64,000 nt of DNA from Elusimicrobiota bacterium (GTDB taxonomy: Bacteria; Elusimicrobiota; Elusimicrobia; FEN-1173; JAKLIF01), in assembly GCA_022709755.1 (NCBI GenBank), contig JAKLIF010000004.1:62001-126000 (forward strand). Reading direction: 5' to 3'. Position numbers and translations under genes: made by a program. Below the pieces are notes generated by a model. That model was not told the DNA's origin, made no database searches, and saw only the letters and a program-made list of their open reading frames with translations. Positions 16,406-25,366 of this stretch are shown in pieces (positions within the stretch are counted from its first letter, which is position 1; the number at the start of each line of letters is the position of its first letter).

Positions 16406-16927
16406 TTAGCGGGAAGGGGATTCCGAATACAACTGGGTGGTCTGACGACGGAGACGGGCGCTGAGCAACCGCGCCAGCGAGTGGAGGATGTTCACTCCCA
16501 CGTCGGGATGTTCCCTCAGGATGGCGTCGAAATTACTCTTATAGAGGAGGAACAGTTTTGACGGTTCGATCGCCCGGGCGGAAGCCGACCGGGGCAGCTC
16601 ATCCAACAGGACCATCTCGCCGAAGAAATCGCCCGGACCGAGCACCCCGATGATGTCCGGAGTGCCCGACGGGGACGGCTGTCGATAGAGTTCGACCCGT
16701 CCCTCGACGACGATGAAGAACGCGCGGCCAATATCCCCTTCGTGAAAGATGATCTCGCCGTCGGCGTAACCGCGCTCATGCACTTTCTGGGCGATCAACG
16801 CCAGGGCCCTGTTCGAAAGGCCCTTGAAGATGAACACCTGTCGGAGGAACTCCTTCTTGCTGCGGAACGCCTGATCCCTCAACCAGAAGAGGCTTCGGTT
16901 CCACCAATCCTTGAAACTCTTCTTCAT
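16406..16927 (-). CDS. Cyclic-nucleotide-binding domain protein
   Basis: 173 aa. After a basic/aromatic N-terminus (MKKSFKDWWNRSLFWLR), residues about 35-155 form a cNMP-binding beta-roll: YADGEIIFHEGDIGRAFFIV, VEGRVELYRQ, LGPGDFFGEMVLLDELPRSA with the phosphate-binding-cassette positions GEMxLLDxxPRSA, then helix C. No helix-turn-helix follows, so it is a ligand sensor without DNA binding. It may regulate the neighbouring permease. The ligand (cAMP, cGMP or none) is undetermined. Confidence 0.85.
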   Translation of the reverse strand: MKKSFKDWWNRSLFWLRDQAFRSKKEFLRQVFIFKGLSNRALALIAQKVHERGYADGEIIFHEGDIGRAFFIVVEGRVELYRQPSPSGTPDIIGVLGPGDFFGEMVLLDELPRSASARAIEPSKLFLLYKSNFDAILREHPDVGVNILHSLARLLSARLRRQTTQLYSESPSR

Positions 16928-16934
16928 CAGCCGG

Positions 16935-17192
16935 TTATTTCCCCTCTCCGCTCAATATCTTGCGGCCGGCCTCATAGGCATGCTTCACGCGATCGGCTTT
17001 TTCTTCGAGGACTTCCTTGCCTTTCTCGATCCATTCCTCTCCCTGATCCTCGAGGTCTTCCGCCCATTTCTTGATCTTTTTTCGGGTATCCTTGCCGGAC
17101 TGAGGGGCCAGTAACAGCCCCAATGCAGCGCCCACCATTCCGCCCACCAAGAACGCTAAAAACAAACTGCTGGCTCCGTTTTTATCTTCCAT
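16935..17192 (-). CDS. YtxH-domain membrane-anchored protein
   Basis: 85 aa from ATG at 17192, with GGAGGT 6 nt upstream. One N-terminal membrane helix with the YtxH signature (LAFLVGGMVGAALGLLLAPQ, SGKDTRKKI) is followed by a charged amphipathic helix (about 35-80). YtxH proteins are small, stress-associated and of unknown mechanism. It lies between the DUF948-like and cNMP genes with 7-38 bp gaps, fitting one operon. Confidence 0.8.
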   Translation of the reverse strand: MEDKNGASSLFLAFLVGGMVGAALGLLLAPQSGKDTRKKIKKWAEDLEDQGEEWIEKGKEVLEEKADRVKHAYEAGRKILSGEGK

Positions 17193-17230
17193 GTCAGCAC
17201 CTCCGTGCATCATATCGATTCTGCGACGAC

Positions 17231-17542
17231 TCAATTATCCGATCTGTCATATCCTTCGTTGCGATGCGTGAACCGTTTAAACAACCCCTTGGCGAGCCCC
17301 CCGAGGAGAGAGAACCCGACGGACGCCACCTTCCCATAGACTCCCGTGAGCTGGCTGGCCAACGAAGAAACAGTATCGGTGGCCGACCTTAATTTTACCA
17401 TCTCCTGGTTCACGTTCTCCGCCAGCACCTGGACGGCCCGCGCGGTCTGTCTGACCTGCATGAGCGTCTGGATGAGGTATACCGATGTGACGATGAGCGT
17501 GGCTGTCAGCAAGGTGCCGCAGATGATCAGAAATATCTCCAT
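17231..17542 (-). CDS. DUF948-like single-pass membrane protein
   Basis: 103 aa from ATG at 17542, with AAGGAGG ideally placed; upstream codons overlap tRNA-Arg and are not coding. A membrane helix (about 3-25, IFLIICGTLLTATLIVTSVY) is followed by a coiled coil (VRQTARAVQVLAENVNQEMV). This layout is that of DUF948 proteins, which often neighbour YtxH as here. The function is unknown, perhaps envelope stress. Confidence 0.65.
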   Translation of the reverse strand: MEIFLIICGTLLTATLIVTSVYLIQTLMQVRQTARAVQVLAENVNQEMVKLRSATDTVSSLASQLTGVYGKVASVGFSLLGGLAKGLFKRFTHRNEGYDRSDN

Positions 17543-17560
17543 AAAAAACCTCCTTGAAAG

Positions 17561-17635
17561 CACCCCCGGCCAGAGTCGAACTGGCGACCCTCCGCTTAGA
17601 AGGCGGATGCTCTATCCAAACTGAGCTACGGGGGT
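17561..17635 (-). tRNA. tRNA-Arg (TCT anticodon)
   Basis: Minus strand: acceptor ACCCCCG/CGGGGGT, discriminator G, D-arm TAGCTCAGTTTGGATAGAGC, anticodon arm TCCGC-CTTCTAA-GCGGA (anticodon TCT, reads AGA), T-arm with AGTTCGACTCT. CCA is not encoded. It lies 18 bp upstream of the DUF948-like start. The gap 17636-17760 shows nothing. Confidence 0.95.
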
Positions 17636-17760
17636 AGTGTCGATGAGACTGCCCAAGAACCAGAATCCGTTCACCCACGTTCGATCGGTTTAACAGGGAC
17701 GATAAGGGGATTCTAACTATTATTCTATGCTTGGTCAATCAAGCGGCAAGAGCCGCCCGT

Positions 17761-19365
17761 TTACCGGTCTTTCGAGGGAACCGTCGCGGAAGGAGGGATG
17801 GCCAAGACGACATAGGTTTCCATGGGATCCGACGAAAACGAGAACGGAAGCGGGCCCCAGATGGACCCGTAGAATCCGGCGCCGACTTTCATGTCGTGAG
17901 TGCGGAAGGGGTTCCAGGTCTTATACGGCAGTTCGGCGACGGGAACATAGGGGCCGATGGCCGGAAAAAAAGCCGGCGAGAGCGACCTCCTCGGGAGGAC
18001 GACCCAACTCTTCTCCGGCACGGGCTCGCGCGGCGCCAACGGGTACCAATGTTCCCCATCGAGGTAATACCCCAGACCGGACAGGAGGGACGACGGGTAA
18101 TGTCCCCTCAACGAATCCCCTCCCGGCGCGCGGATCGATTCCAATCGGCTGGCCGCCGAAACGTCCACGGTCGCCTGCTCCAGATCGGCCAACGCCAGCG
18201 CCCCGCTGAAAGCCGCCAGCACAATGAAGACCGTCAGCCGGAACAACCGCCGGTCCACCCAGGACGGGCGACGCGCTTCCAGCCCCATCACCGTCAAGAG
18301 AACGAGCGGCGGGCCGGCCACGACGAAATACCGGGCACAGAACCACCCCCGCGCGACGAAGAGAGTCCCCAACCCGCCCAGCGCCCACAAGGAGAGGAAC
18401 TTCCACCCCGACGTTCTGGGTTGGAACACCGCCAGAGAACACCAGAGGAGGAAGATCCCCATCCAAAAACCGATCTGGATCCCGACGGAACGTTTCATGT
18501 ATATCCCGATCCCGATGGCGAGACTCAATCCGAGGATCACCGCCGCGTGGACCAGATGCCGCCGGGAGAGCGTGAACAGGGACAGGAGAAGACACGTCGT
18601 CGTTCCCGCCGAGAACACCATCAGGGGGATGAGTTTCCAGATTGACGGCCATTCCATGCTGGCCTTGGCCACGGCATCGAAGTGGGTCTGCCCATAGATC
18701 GTCCGGGACCAAAACAGCCACGCGGCGAACAACAGGATCGGTACGGCCAAGAAAGCCAGTCGTCCCATTTTTTCGCGTCGCGCCTGGACGAACATCCACA
18801 CCACCACCACTCCCCAAGAGACCAAGCCCGTATATTTCACCAACGGAGCCAATCCCAACGACAGCGCCCCGACGACCAACCACGCGCGGCGGTCCTCCTC
18901 CCATCCTTTGACCCAACACGCCACGCCCCCGACGATGGCCGGAGCCAGCAACGCGTCCAACAACAACGAGTTGGCTGTCAGCCAGAAGTGAGGGGATACG
19001 AGCCAAAGGAGTGCCGCCCAGAGAGCATGCCGCACGTAGCGACGCGCCAGAGAATAGAATCCCAACAACGCCAGCAGATGCAGAGGCAACAACAACAGAT
19101 GAGATTTCCAGACTTCCCCGCCGACGCATTTCGTCCAGGCGCCCACCAGATAGAAATAGAGGGGCGGATTCGCCTCCGTGGGAGTTTCCCCTTTCGCCCA
19201 CCCGAGCTCCCCGGCGGTGGAATCATACGGTTCAAGGAAATGAGAAGACAACTCCCGGGCCTGGGCAAAGTGCGCGTGGTCGTCGATATAGACCGGACGG
19301 TTCACGAACGGCAGGAGGAACGCGAGGGCCACGCCGACCAGGATCAGCCGGGAAGAACGGATCAT
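17761..19365 (-). CDS. Membrane glycosyltransferase (PMT/ArnT, GT-C type)
   Basis: 534 aa from ATG at 19365, which overlaps the MFS stop as ATGA and has GGAG 7 nt upstream; an ATG six bases earlier is possible. Ten or so hydrophobic segments span residues 5-400. The first periplasmic loop holds the acidic motif YIDDHAHFAQARELSSH and EANPPLYFYLVGAWT, typical of the PMT_2/ArnT superfamily, which uses polyprenyl-phosphate sugars on the periplasmic side. A soluble C-terminal domain follows (about 410-534). The acceptor is unknown. It is coupled to the MFS gene. Confidence 0.8.
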   Translation of the reverse strand: MIRSSRLILVGVALAFLLPFVNRPVYIDDHAHFAQARELSSHFLEPYDSTAGELGWAKGETPTEANPPLYFYLVGAWTKCVGGEVWKSHLLLLPLHLLALLGFYSLARRYVRHALWAALLWLVSPHFWLTANSLLLDALLAPAIVGGVACWVKGWEEDRRAWLVVGALSLGLAPLVKYTGLVSWGVVVVWMFVQARREKMGRLAFLAVPILLFAAWLFWSRTIYGQTHFDAVAKASMEWPSIWKLIPLMVFSAGTTTCLLLSLFTLSRRHLVHAAVILGLSLAIGIGIYMKRSVGIQIGFWMGIFLLWCSLAVFQPRTSGWKFLSLWALGGLGTLFVARGWFCARYFVVAGPPLVLLTVMGLEARRPSWVDRRLFRLTVFIVLAAFSGALALADLEQATVDVSAASRLESIRAPGGDSLRGHYPSSLLSGLGYYLDGEHWYPLAPREPVPEKSWVVLPRRSLSPAFFPAIGPYVPVAELPYKTWNPFRTHDMKVGAGFYGSIWGPLPFSFSSDPMETYVVLAIPPSATVPSKDR

Positions 19366-20597
19366 CGGCATTCTCCGAGGACCTTCATCTTGGAACGAAA
19401 GAGGACGGCGCCGACGAGGCACAGGACCCCGGCGAAGGTCAGCGTCAGGGAAGCGCCCCAGAGATCGGAGAGGAAACCGCCCAAGAGACTGCCGAACGGG
19501 GTCATACCGATGAAGGCCATGGCGTAGAAACTGATGACCCGCCCCCTCATCTCATCGTCGGACAGACTCTGCAGGACGGTGTTGCTCATGGCCATATGGA
19601 CCATCATCCCGAATCCCGCTCCAACGATCAGGAGGATGGAGACCCAGAACCGGCGCGACCACGAGAACGCGATGAGCATCATCCCGAAGATCATGGCCGC
19701 CACGAAGATGATCCGAGCCCAATGGGTCGTTCCCTTTCGGGACGCCAGGAAAAGGGATCCGGCCAGAGCGCCCAGGCCGGAGGCGCCCATGAGTATGCCG
19801 AGCGTGTGCGGTCCCCCGCCCAGGACGTCCCGGGCGAAGATCGGAAGGAGCACCGTATAGGGCATGCCGACGAAACTCGCCAACGCCAACAGGAAGATGA
19901 TGTAGCGCATGGACTTGTGGCCGAAAACATATCGGACGCCGTCTCTCAGTCCCTGCCAGACCGATTGCCCATCCGTCCGCCCCTGGATCGGACGGACCCG
20001 CATCAGGATCAGCGATATCATCACCGCGACGAAACTGACGGCATTGACCAGAAAACAGATCCCCTCGTCATACCACGCGATCAGGAACCCCGCCAAAGCC
20101 GGGCCGACCAGCCGGCTCCCGTTGACCATCGACGAGTTGAGCGCGATGGCGTTCCCGATGTCTTCCTTATCATCGATGATCTCCACGACAAAGGACTGCC
20201 GGATGGGGATGTCGAACGCGTTGATGACTCCGAGAAGAAGGCTGAGCGCCACCATATACCACAGGGAGAGAGCGTGGGCGTAATAAAGAGCGGCGAGAGC
20301 CGTGGCTTGAAGCATGAACGCGGTCTGCGTGATGAAGAGCATGCGACGACGGTCCAGGCGGTCCGACAGGACGCCGGCGAACGGCATCACCAACAACGAC
20401 GGCAACTGGCTCGCAAAACCGATCAGACCCAGCCAGAGCGACGAGTTGGACAACCGATAGGCCATCCACCCCACCGCCACGGACTGCATCCACGTCCCGA
20501 GGAGGGACACGGTCTGCCCCGCATAGAAGAGACGGTAATTCCTGGACTTGAAGGCCCTGAAGAGGACGGCTGCGTGACGGCGAAGTTGTTCGGTCAA
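19362..20597 (-). CDS. MFS exporter (EntS-like, MFS_3)
   Basis: 411 aa from TTG at 20597 with GGAAAG 6 nt upstream; the open frame continues upstream into tRNA-Pro, which rules out a longer protein. Twelve membrane segments. Signatures are NYRLFYAGQTVSLLGTWMQ, PFAGVLSDRLDRRRML (the loop 2-3 GxxxDRxxRR motif), AFDIPIRQSFVVEIIDDKE and LVGPALAGFLIAW, as in EntS-type exporters of siderophores or other small molecules. The substrate is unknown. Coupling to a GT-C glycosyltransferase hints at an envelope or lipid context. Confidence 0.85.
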   Translation of the reverse strand: MTEQLRRHAAVLFRAFKSRNYRLFYAGQTVSLLGTWMQSVAVGWMAYRLSNSSLWLGLIGFASQLPSLLVMPFAGVLSDRLDRRRMLFITQTAFMLQATALAALYYAHALSLWYMVALSLLLGVINAFDIPIRQSFVVEIIDDKEDIGNAIALNSSMVNGSRLVGPALAGFLIAWYDEGICFLVNAVSFVAVMISLILMRVRPIQGRTDGQSVWQGLRDGVRYVFGHKSMRYIIFLLALASFVGMPYTVLLPIFARDVLGGGPHTLGILMGASGLGALAGSLFLASRKGTTHWARIIFVAAMIFGMMLIAFSWSRRFWVSILLIVGAGFGMMVHMAMSNTVLQSLSDDEMRGRVISFYAMAFIGMTPFGSLLGGFLSDLWGASLTLTFAGVLCLVGAVLFRSKMKVLGECR

Positions 20598-20619
20598 AGG
20601 AGTCTTTCCGTAAAAACGA

Positions 20620-20695
20620 TGGTCGGGGTGCAGGGACTCGAACCCTGGGCCTCTTGGTCCCAAACCAAGCGCGCTACCAACTGCGCCACACCCCG
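20620..20695 (-). tRNA. tRNA-Pro (TGG anticodon)
   Basis: Minus strand: acceptor CGGGGTG/CACCCCG, discriminator A and an encoded CCA (20622-20620). D-arm TGGCGCAGTTGGTAGCGC, anticodon arm CTTGG-TTTGGGA-CCAAG (anticodon TGG), T-arm with GGTTCGAGTCC. Its 3' end is 23 bp before the MFS start. Confidence 0.95.
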
Positions 20696-20750
20696 ACGTT
20701 CTTCAATAAAATATCAATTTTCGTGAGAGAGGGAAAGTCGTCCGCCGGGA

Positions 20751-21434
20751 TCAGACCGATTCGGCGTCCAGCGATTGGAACAGATGGGGCTTCCGCTTGT
20801 AGAGAACCTGCAAAAACCGTCTGGCCTTCAGGAAAGCCCTGGCCCGATGGCTGAATTTGTTCTTGTCTTTGAGCGTCATCTGGGCAAAAGTCTTGCGTTT
20901 CCCCCCCAACGGTTCGAAAACGGGGTCATACCCGAACCCGTTCGTCCCGCGCGGATTAAGCGCGATCCGTCCGGGACACTTGCCGTCGAGCACGACGGGC
21001 TTCATCTTGGGATGGGCCACGACCACCACACACCGAAACGCGGCCTGCCGCTGGGTCGGCGGCGTATTGCGAAGCATCTTCAATAATTTCCGGTTATTAT
21101 CGTCGTAATTGCACCGGGGACCCGCGAAACGAGCCGAATACACGCCGGGTTTTTTTTCGAGGGCGTCGACCTCCAGACCGGTATCGTCGGCCATGGCCAG
21201 GCGTTTCGTCTTTTGGGCGGCGCGGACCGCTTTCAGGACGGCGTTTTCTTCAAGTGTCTTCCCGGTTTCGCGCGGCGGAGCCCCGGCGCGGAACTGCCCC
21301 AGGTTGAAAAGCGCGTAGGGCGGATGTTCGAATATGGCCATGATCTCCTTGACCTTATGCGCATTGTGCGTGGCCAACACGATGCCCTCTTTGGTCGGAG
21401 GAACGGCGTCGCGGCGGGAACGGGAGGAGGGCAT
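20751..21434 (-). CDS. rdgB: RdgB/HAM1 XTP/dITP pyrophosphatase
   Basis: 227 aa. It hydrolyses ITP, dITP and XTP to monophosphates, keeping deaminated purines out of DNA and RNA. Motifs: LATHNAHKVKEI (substrate pocket), LEENAVLKA, MADDTGLEVDALEKKPGVYS (catalytic Asp pair), GTNGFGYDPVF and FSHRARAF. The C-terminus is about 20 residues longer than usual. It starts 7 bp after rph, the classic rph-rdgB pair. Thematically linked to the purine-handling genes at 37-61 kb. Confidence 0.95.
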   Translation of the reverse strand: MPSSRSRRDAVPPTKEGIVLATHNAHKVKEIMAIFEHPPYALFNLGQFRAGAPPRETGKTLEENAVLKAVRAAQKTKRLAMADDTGLEVDALEKKPGVYSARFAGPRCNYDDNNRKLLKMLRNTPPTQRQAAFRCVVVVAHPKMKPVVLDGKCPGRIALNPRGTNGFGYDPVFEPLGGKRKTFAQMTLKDKNKFSHRARAFLKARRFLQVLYKRKPHLFQSLDAESV

Positions 21435-21440
21435 GGCGGT

Positions 21441-22148
21441 TCAGTCCGAAGGGACCAGGGTCTTCAATATCCGCTTCTGCTTGCGAACGATCTGACGGAT
21501 GCCCGTCCGGGCCAGAGACAACAGGGACCGCAGCTGACGTTCATCGAAGGCCTCGCCCTCGGCGGTCCCCTGGATCTCGACATATTTACCGGAACCGGTC
21601 ATCACGACGTTCAAATCCACATCGGCATCGACATCGTCCTCGGCCTTCAGATCCAGCAACAACCGTCCGTCCCGGATCCCCACGCTGACGGCCGCCAGAT
21701 GGTCCTTCAAGGGCCAGGAGGAGAGTTCTCCTTTTCGGCGGAGATATCGCAGAGCGTCCGCCAGGGCGATGTATCCGCCGTTGATGGAGGCGGTCCGGGT
21801 TCCCCCGTCCGCCTGGATCACGTCGCAATCGACGATGATGCTGTGCGGATGCAGCGCCGGAAGGTCCACCACGGCCCGGAGCGATCGCCCGACGATCCGG
21901 GAGATCTCGCGGGAACGTCCGCTGCCGCTGGCCCGGTTCCGCTGGGTGCGCTTGTCCCCCGCCCGGGGGAGCATGCCGTATTCGGCGGAGACCCAGCCGA
22001 TCTGCTTTTCCTCGGCGTGCGGCGGAAGATGGTTCTCGACGGAGGCGACACACAGCACGCGCGTATCGCCCATCTGAAAGAGACAGGACCCCTCGCCTCT
22101 CTTCACATAGTCGCGGACAATGCGGATGGGACGGACCGTCTTCGCCAC
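21441..22148 (-). CDS. rph: Ribonuclease PH
   Basis: 235 aa, near the family's usual 237-240. Phosphorolytic 3'-5' exonuclease trimming tRNA 3' ends. Motifs: IRIVRDYVKRGEGSCLFQMG, TRVLCVASVE, WVSAEYGMLPRA, RNRASGSGRSREISRIVGR, IIVDCDVIQADGGTRTASIN and KGELSSWPLKDHLAAVSVG. The start is GTG at 22148, one base after the stop of the coiled-coil gene, with no good Shine-Dalgarno site, so translation is probably coupled. The N-terminus lacks the usual MRPDGR-type lead. Confidence 0.95.
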   Translation of the reverse strand: MAKTVRPIRIVRDYVKRGEGSCLFQMGDTRVLCVASVENHLPPHAEEKQIGWVSAEYGMLPRAGDKRTQRNRASGSGRSREISRIVGRSLRAVVDLPALHPHSIIVDCDVIQADGGTRTASINGGYIALADALRYLRRKGELSSWPLKDHLAAVSVGIRDGRLLLDLKAEDDVDADVDLNVVMTGSGKYVEIQGTAEGEAFDERQLRSLLSLARTGIRQIVRKQKRILKTLVPSD

Positions 22149-22149
22149 G

Positions 22150-24828
22150 TCAGGCCACCGAAGAGACGCTGGACGACGAGCCGGCGGATTCGTCGAACCG
22201 GCCTTTCAACGCTTTCAACTGCGAGACCTGTGTCTGGACTCGGTCCAAAAATTCGCGGGTCAACCGTTCCTGCCGTTCCAACTCGAACGTCCCCTGGGTC
22301 AGTTCGGAGAGCATCTGTTTGAGCTTCTCCTGATTTTCCGACGATTGATCCAACACCGCGCGGCCATACTGTTCCAACTCCCGCTTGCGGCGCGCCTGCT
22401 CCTCCTCGTAACGGGTCCGCTCCTCCTTGGCCCGTTGGTCGAAGAACACGTCTTCGTGGGGCCCCATCTTCTGAGCGGACTGGATGGAATGTTCGAGTTT
22501 CTGCCGCTCCGCGTCCATCTGTTCCATTTTTTCCCGCTCGCGCGCCAATTCGTCCCAATATCTCCTCTTGGCGCTCTCCACGGTCCCCAACGCCTCGTTC
22601 ATCAGGAGTTGGAGCGCTTCCTGACGGCGGGTGAGCGCCTGCTTCAGCCGTTTTTCACGGTTCAACAGACGCTGACGCGTGCTTTCCAGGGCGAGCCGTT
22701 GTTCGGCCAGCCGTCCTTCGCCCCCCGCTTTCTCCTGTTCCATCTGGTATTGCAGTTTCAGGATGACGCTTTCATACCGGTCGCGCTGGCGGATCAAGAT
22801 CCGTTCTTTTTTCTCGCGGAGATGGGCCGTCTTCTTCTGTATCTGGAGCAATTTTCCCTGAAGCCCTTCGATATCCTCTTCCAGCGCGGCCTGTCTCTTC
22901 AACAACTCGCTCCGACGGGTCGAAAAATCCTGTTCCAGGCGCGGCGCCTCCTTCTGCAATGAGGCGAGTTTCTCCCCATGCGAACGTTCCAACGAATCCC
23001 ATGCCGTCCGGAACCGCCTCCGTTCCGATTCGAGGGCCTTCTCGACCGTCTCTTTCTGTTGTCTCAGAGACGACAGGTCCAAGCTCAGTTTGTGGCTGTA
23101 ATTGTTCAGGCTCAGTTCAAGGGCGCCGAAACGGTCTCTCGCCCATGATTTTTGTTCCGAAATCCGGCGCGTCAGGTCGGCCTTTTCCTCCTCCCAGGTC
23201 CGCGTCAACAGTTGGAGTTCCGATTGAAGGAGGTTCTGCCTCGATCTCTGGTCGGACTCCTGGCGGTTCAGCGCCTCGGTCTCCTCGCGGACGCGGGATT
23301 GCAAACGTTGCATATCGAGGAGGGACTGCTCCTCCGCCCGTTTCGTTTCCGCCTCCCGCCGGGACAACGATTCGGTCTGTTCCTTCTGAAACGTCTGGAG
23401 TTCCGATTGAGCCCGGGAGATATCCCGCAGAAGTTCGGATTTCTCCTTTTCCGCGTTCGAGTGATGGGTCCGGACCTGTTCTTTCCACTGGGACTGCCAA
23501 TCACGGGCCATCTGACGTTGTTTCTCGATGGATTCCGCCAAACGGACCCCTTCCTGTTCACGCTGCTGTTTCGTCAGATGGATGGCTTTCTCCAAAGTCT
23601 CGCACTCGGCGCGGAGGGATTTCATCAGTCCGTCGTGACGCGTCTGATGTTCCGTCAGGCTCCGGCCCGCCGAGGAAACGGCCTTTTCCCGTTCGGCCTG
23701 CATCCGTTGGCGCAGAGCGTCGAGTTCCTTCAATCGTTTTTCATGCTGGATCTGCCGTTCATTGAGTTCTCTGGCCAACCGGGCCCGTTCCGACTTAAGG
23801 GCCTCTTCGCCGGACTGCCGGTCCTGCCGGGCCTTCTCCAACCGTTGTTCCCAGCGCGTCCGCCAGAGCGACAACCGCCGGGTGAGCCGGGCGAGGCGTC
23901 TTTCCTGCCGGGTCCGCTCCACCGCCAGATCCGAACGTTCCATGGTCAACCGGCCGTCCAACGCCGATTTGGCGTCCTGCTGTGTCTTCAAAATCTGTTC
24001 CAACCCGGAGACCACGGCTTGTTCCTGCGCGATCCGGGCCTGCCGCTGGGCCAACACCCTCTCTTCGCTTCGAAGACGTTCCTCTTCCTCGCGGCGAACG
24101 TCCGCCTCGTGATCGACATCCGAAATCTGTTTCCGGAATTGTCCCACCTGTTCCGTCAACGCCGGGGAGCCCGACTCCTGACGGTCGAGCGTCTCGCGCT
24201 CTCCGTAGCGTTCCCTCTCCTGCCGGGCTTTGTCCAGGATATCCTTCATGACCGTCGTACGGGGCCCGTCCGAAGCCAACGGGGCCTCCCGAAAAACCGT
24301 CGGAGCCGATGACGGGGACGGTGAGAGGGGGCGGCTCTTCTGGGATTGCATCGCCGTCTGAATCTTCAGATGCATGGACTGGATCTGGGCTTCCATCATG
24401 TGGGTGTCGATCCGGTTGAACGACCGTCGATGGAGCAGAGAATGGACGTCCCGGATCTCAGTCTCGATCCTGTTGATCTTGTCTTCGAAATGCCGGACCG
24501 CCGGAAGGGGCTCCGGAGCGGGAGCGGGGCGGGTCAGATCGTTCAAGCGTTCCAAAAGACCGATCCGAGTCTCGATGGGTTTCATGGAGGTTTCCAGATA
24601 GCGTTTGATCAAATAAGAGCGTTGCCGGACGACGACCGGGGGGACCGGGATAGCCGGCGACGATGAAGAGCGGACACGGGGACTCGGGAAGGCGGCAGAG
24701 AGGGCGGCGGCCAAAAACAACCAGACCAGCCCGGCCAGGGCCAAACCCACAGCCAGGAGGAGCGGATCCGATATGATGGCAGTCACGATGGGATTCAAGG
24801 TCGCAAACTCGAAATTTGAGATTAGCAT
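22150..24828 (-). CDS. Long membrane-anchored coiled-coil protein
   Basis: 892 aa. One strongly hydrophobic segment at about 22-46 (DPLLLAVGLALAGLVWLFLA), a Pro/Ser-rich linker, then nearly continuous coiled coil from about 80 to 870, rich in Glu, Gln, Arg and Leu. No Walker, hinge or other enzymatic motif was found, so it is not an SMC or Rad50 ATPase. Likely a cytoplasmic or periplasmic scaffold; function unknown. It precedes rph with a one-base gap, an unusual partner. The start ATG lacks a clear ribosome site and sits behind a small CCCC-TAAAA-GGGG hairpin; GTG/TTG codons 11-15 are alternatives. Confidence 0.7.
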   Translation of the reverse strand: MLISNFEFATLNPIVTAIISDPLLLAVGLALAGLVWLFLAAALSAAFPSPRVRSSSSPAIPVPPVVVRQRSYLIKRYLETSMKPIETRIGLLERLNDLTRPAPAPEPLPAVRHFEDKINRIETEIRDVHSLLHRRSFNRIDTHMMEAQIQSMHLKIQTAMQSQKSRPLSPSPSSAPTVFREAPLASDGPRTTVMKDILDKARQERERYGERETLDRQESGSPALTEQVGQFRKQISDVDHEADVRREEEERLRSEERVLAQRQARIAQEQAVVSGLEQILKTQQDAKSALDGRLTMERSDLAVERTRQERRLARLTRRLSLWRTRWEQRLEKARQDRQSGEEALKSERARLARELNERQIQHEKRLKELDALRQRMQAEREKAVSSAGRSLTEHQTRHDGLMKSLRAECETLEKAIHLTKQQREQEGVRLAESIEKQRQMARDWQSQWKEQVRTHHSNAEKEKSELLRDISRAQSELQTFQKEQTESLSRREAETKRAEEQSLLDMQRLQSRVREETEALNRQESDQRSRQNLLQSELQLLTRTWEEEKADLTRRISEQKSWARDRFGALELSLNNYSHKLSLDLSSLRQQKETVEKALESERRRFRTAWDSLERSHGEKLASLQKEAPRLEQDFSTRRSELLKRQAALEEDIEGLQGKLLQIQKKTAHLREKKERILIRQRDRYESVILKLQYQMEQEKAGGEGRLAEQRLALESTRQRLLNREKRLKQALTRRQEALQLLMNEALGTVESAKRRYWDELAREREKMEQMDAERQKLEHSIQSAQKMGPHEDVFFDQRAKEERTRYEEEQARRKRELEQYGRAVLDQSSENQEKLKQMLSELTQGTFELERQERLTREFLDRVQTQVSQLKALKGRFDESAGSSSSVSSVA

Positions 24829-24877
24829 TTCCCCGTTTTAGGGGCAAGTGACTTTACGCAGACTTCCCCGAAACGTA

Positions 24878-24906
24878 TTGACGGGTACTCTATTATGCTT
24901 TATAAT
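24878..24906 (+). promoter_or_regulatory. Near-consensus sigma70 promoter of the receiver-MBL operon
   Basis: TTGACG (24878-24883), a 17-bp spacer and TATAAT (24901-24906), 83 bp before the receiver start. No other gene fits the gap 24829-24989. Confidence 0.8.
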
Positions 24907-24989
24907 GGTGACAATCTGCGGACGTGGCCGTCGGGGTTTTCCCCCTCGACCACGTCATCACCTGAGAACGATCGGATCACTCGATTCCA

Positions 24990-25364
24990 ATGGCGAAAAT
25001 CCTCATCACCGAAGACGACGAAAGCACGCGCGACCTCCTCAAGCACATCATTGAGTCGGCCGGTCACACCGTGACCACCGCCGCCGACGGGAAGCAGGGG
25101 CTGAGCGCCGTCGTCAATGACCAGCCGGACCTGGTGGTCCTCGACGTCATGTTGCCGGAGGTCCACGGATATTCCGTCTGCCACCAGATCAAGAGCAACG
25201 AGATCCTGAAGAACATCAAGGTCATGATCCTGTCGGCGAAATCATTCCCGGCGGACAAACGCCAGGCTGAAGAAGTCGGCGCCGACGCCTTTCTGAGCAA
25301 ACCGCCCGACCCCTCCGAACTGCTGGCGACCATCCAGCGCCTGTTGAACGAAAGGAAAACCTGA
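24990..25364 (+). CDS. CheY-like receiver protein
   Basis: 124 aa, receiver only. Acidic pair in AKILITEDDESTRDLL, phospho-acceptor Asp in DLVVLDVMLPEVHGYSVC, Ser in KVMILSAKSF, Lys in ADAFLSKPPDPSELL. No output domain. It starts a three-gene operon behind a strong promoter, 2 bp before an MBL-fold gene, which suggests that it controls or is controlled by that hydrolase. No cognate kinase is adjacent. Confidence 0.9.
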   Translation: MAKILITEDDESTRDLLKHIIESAGHTVTTAADGKQGLSAVVNDQPDLVVLDVMLPEVHGYSVCHQIKSNEILKNIKVMILSAKSFPADKRQAEEVGADAFLSKPPDPSELLATIQRLLNERKT

Positions 25365-25366
25365 CC

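Noticed and set aside
15499-16464. Long plus-strand open frame opposite the AI-2E permease
   Set aside because: Composition (His, Asp, Arg, Gln rich) and position show it is the antisense shadow of a GC-rich conserved gene.
19011-20726. 571-codon plus-strand frame opposite the glycosyltransferase and MFS genes
   Set aside because: Antisense of two well-supported genes and of tRNA-Pro; no motif, no ribosome site.
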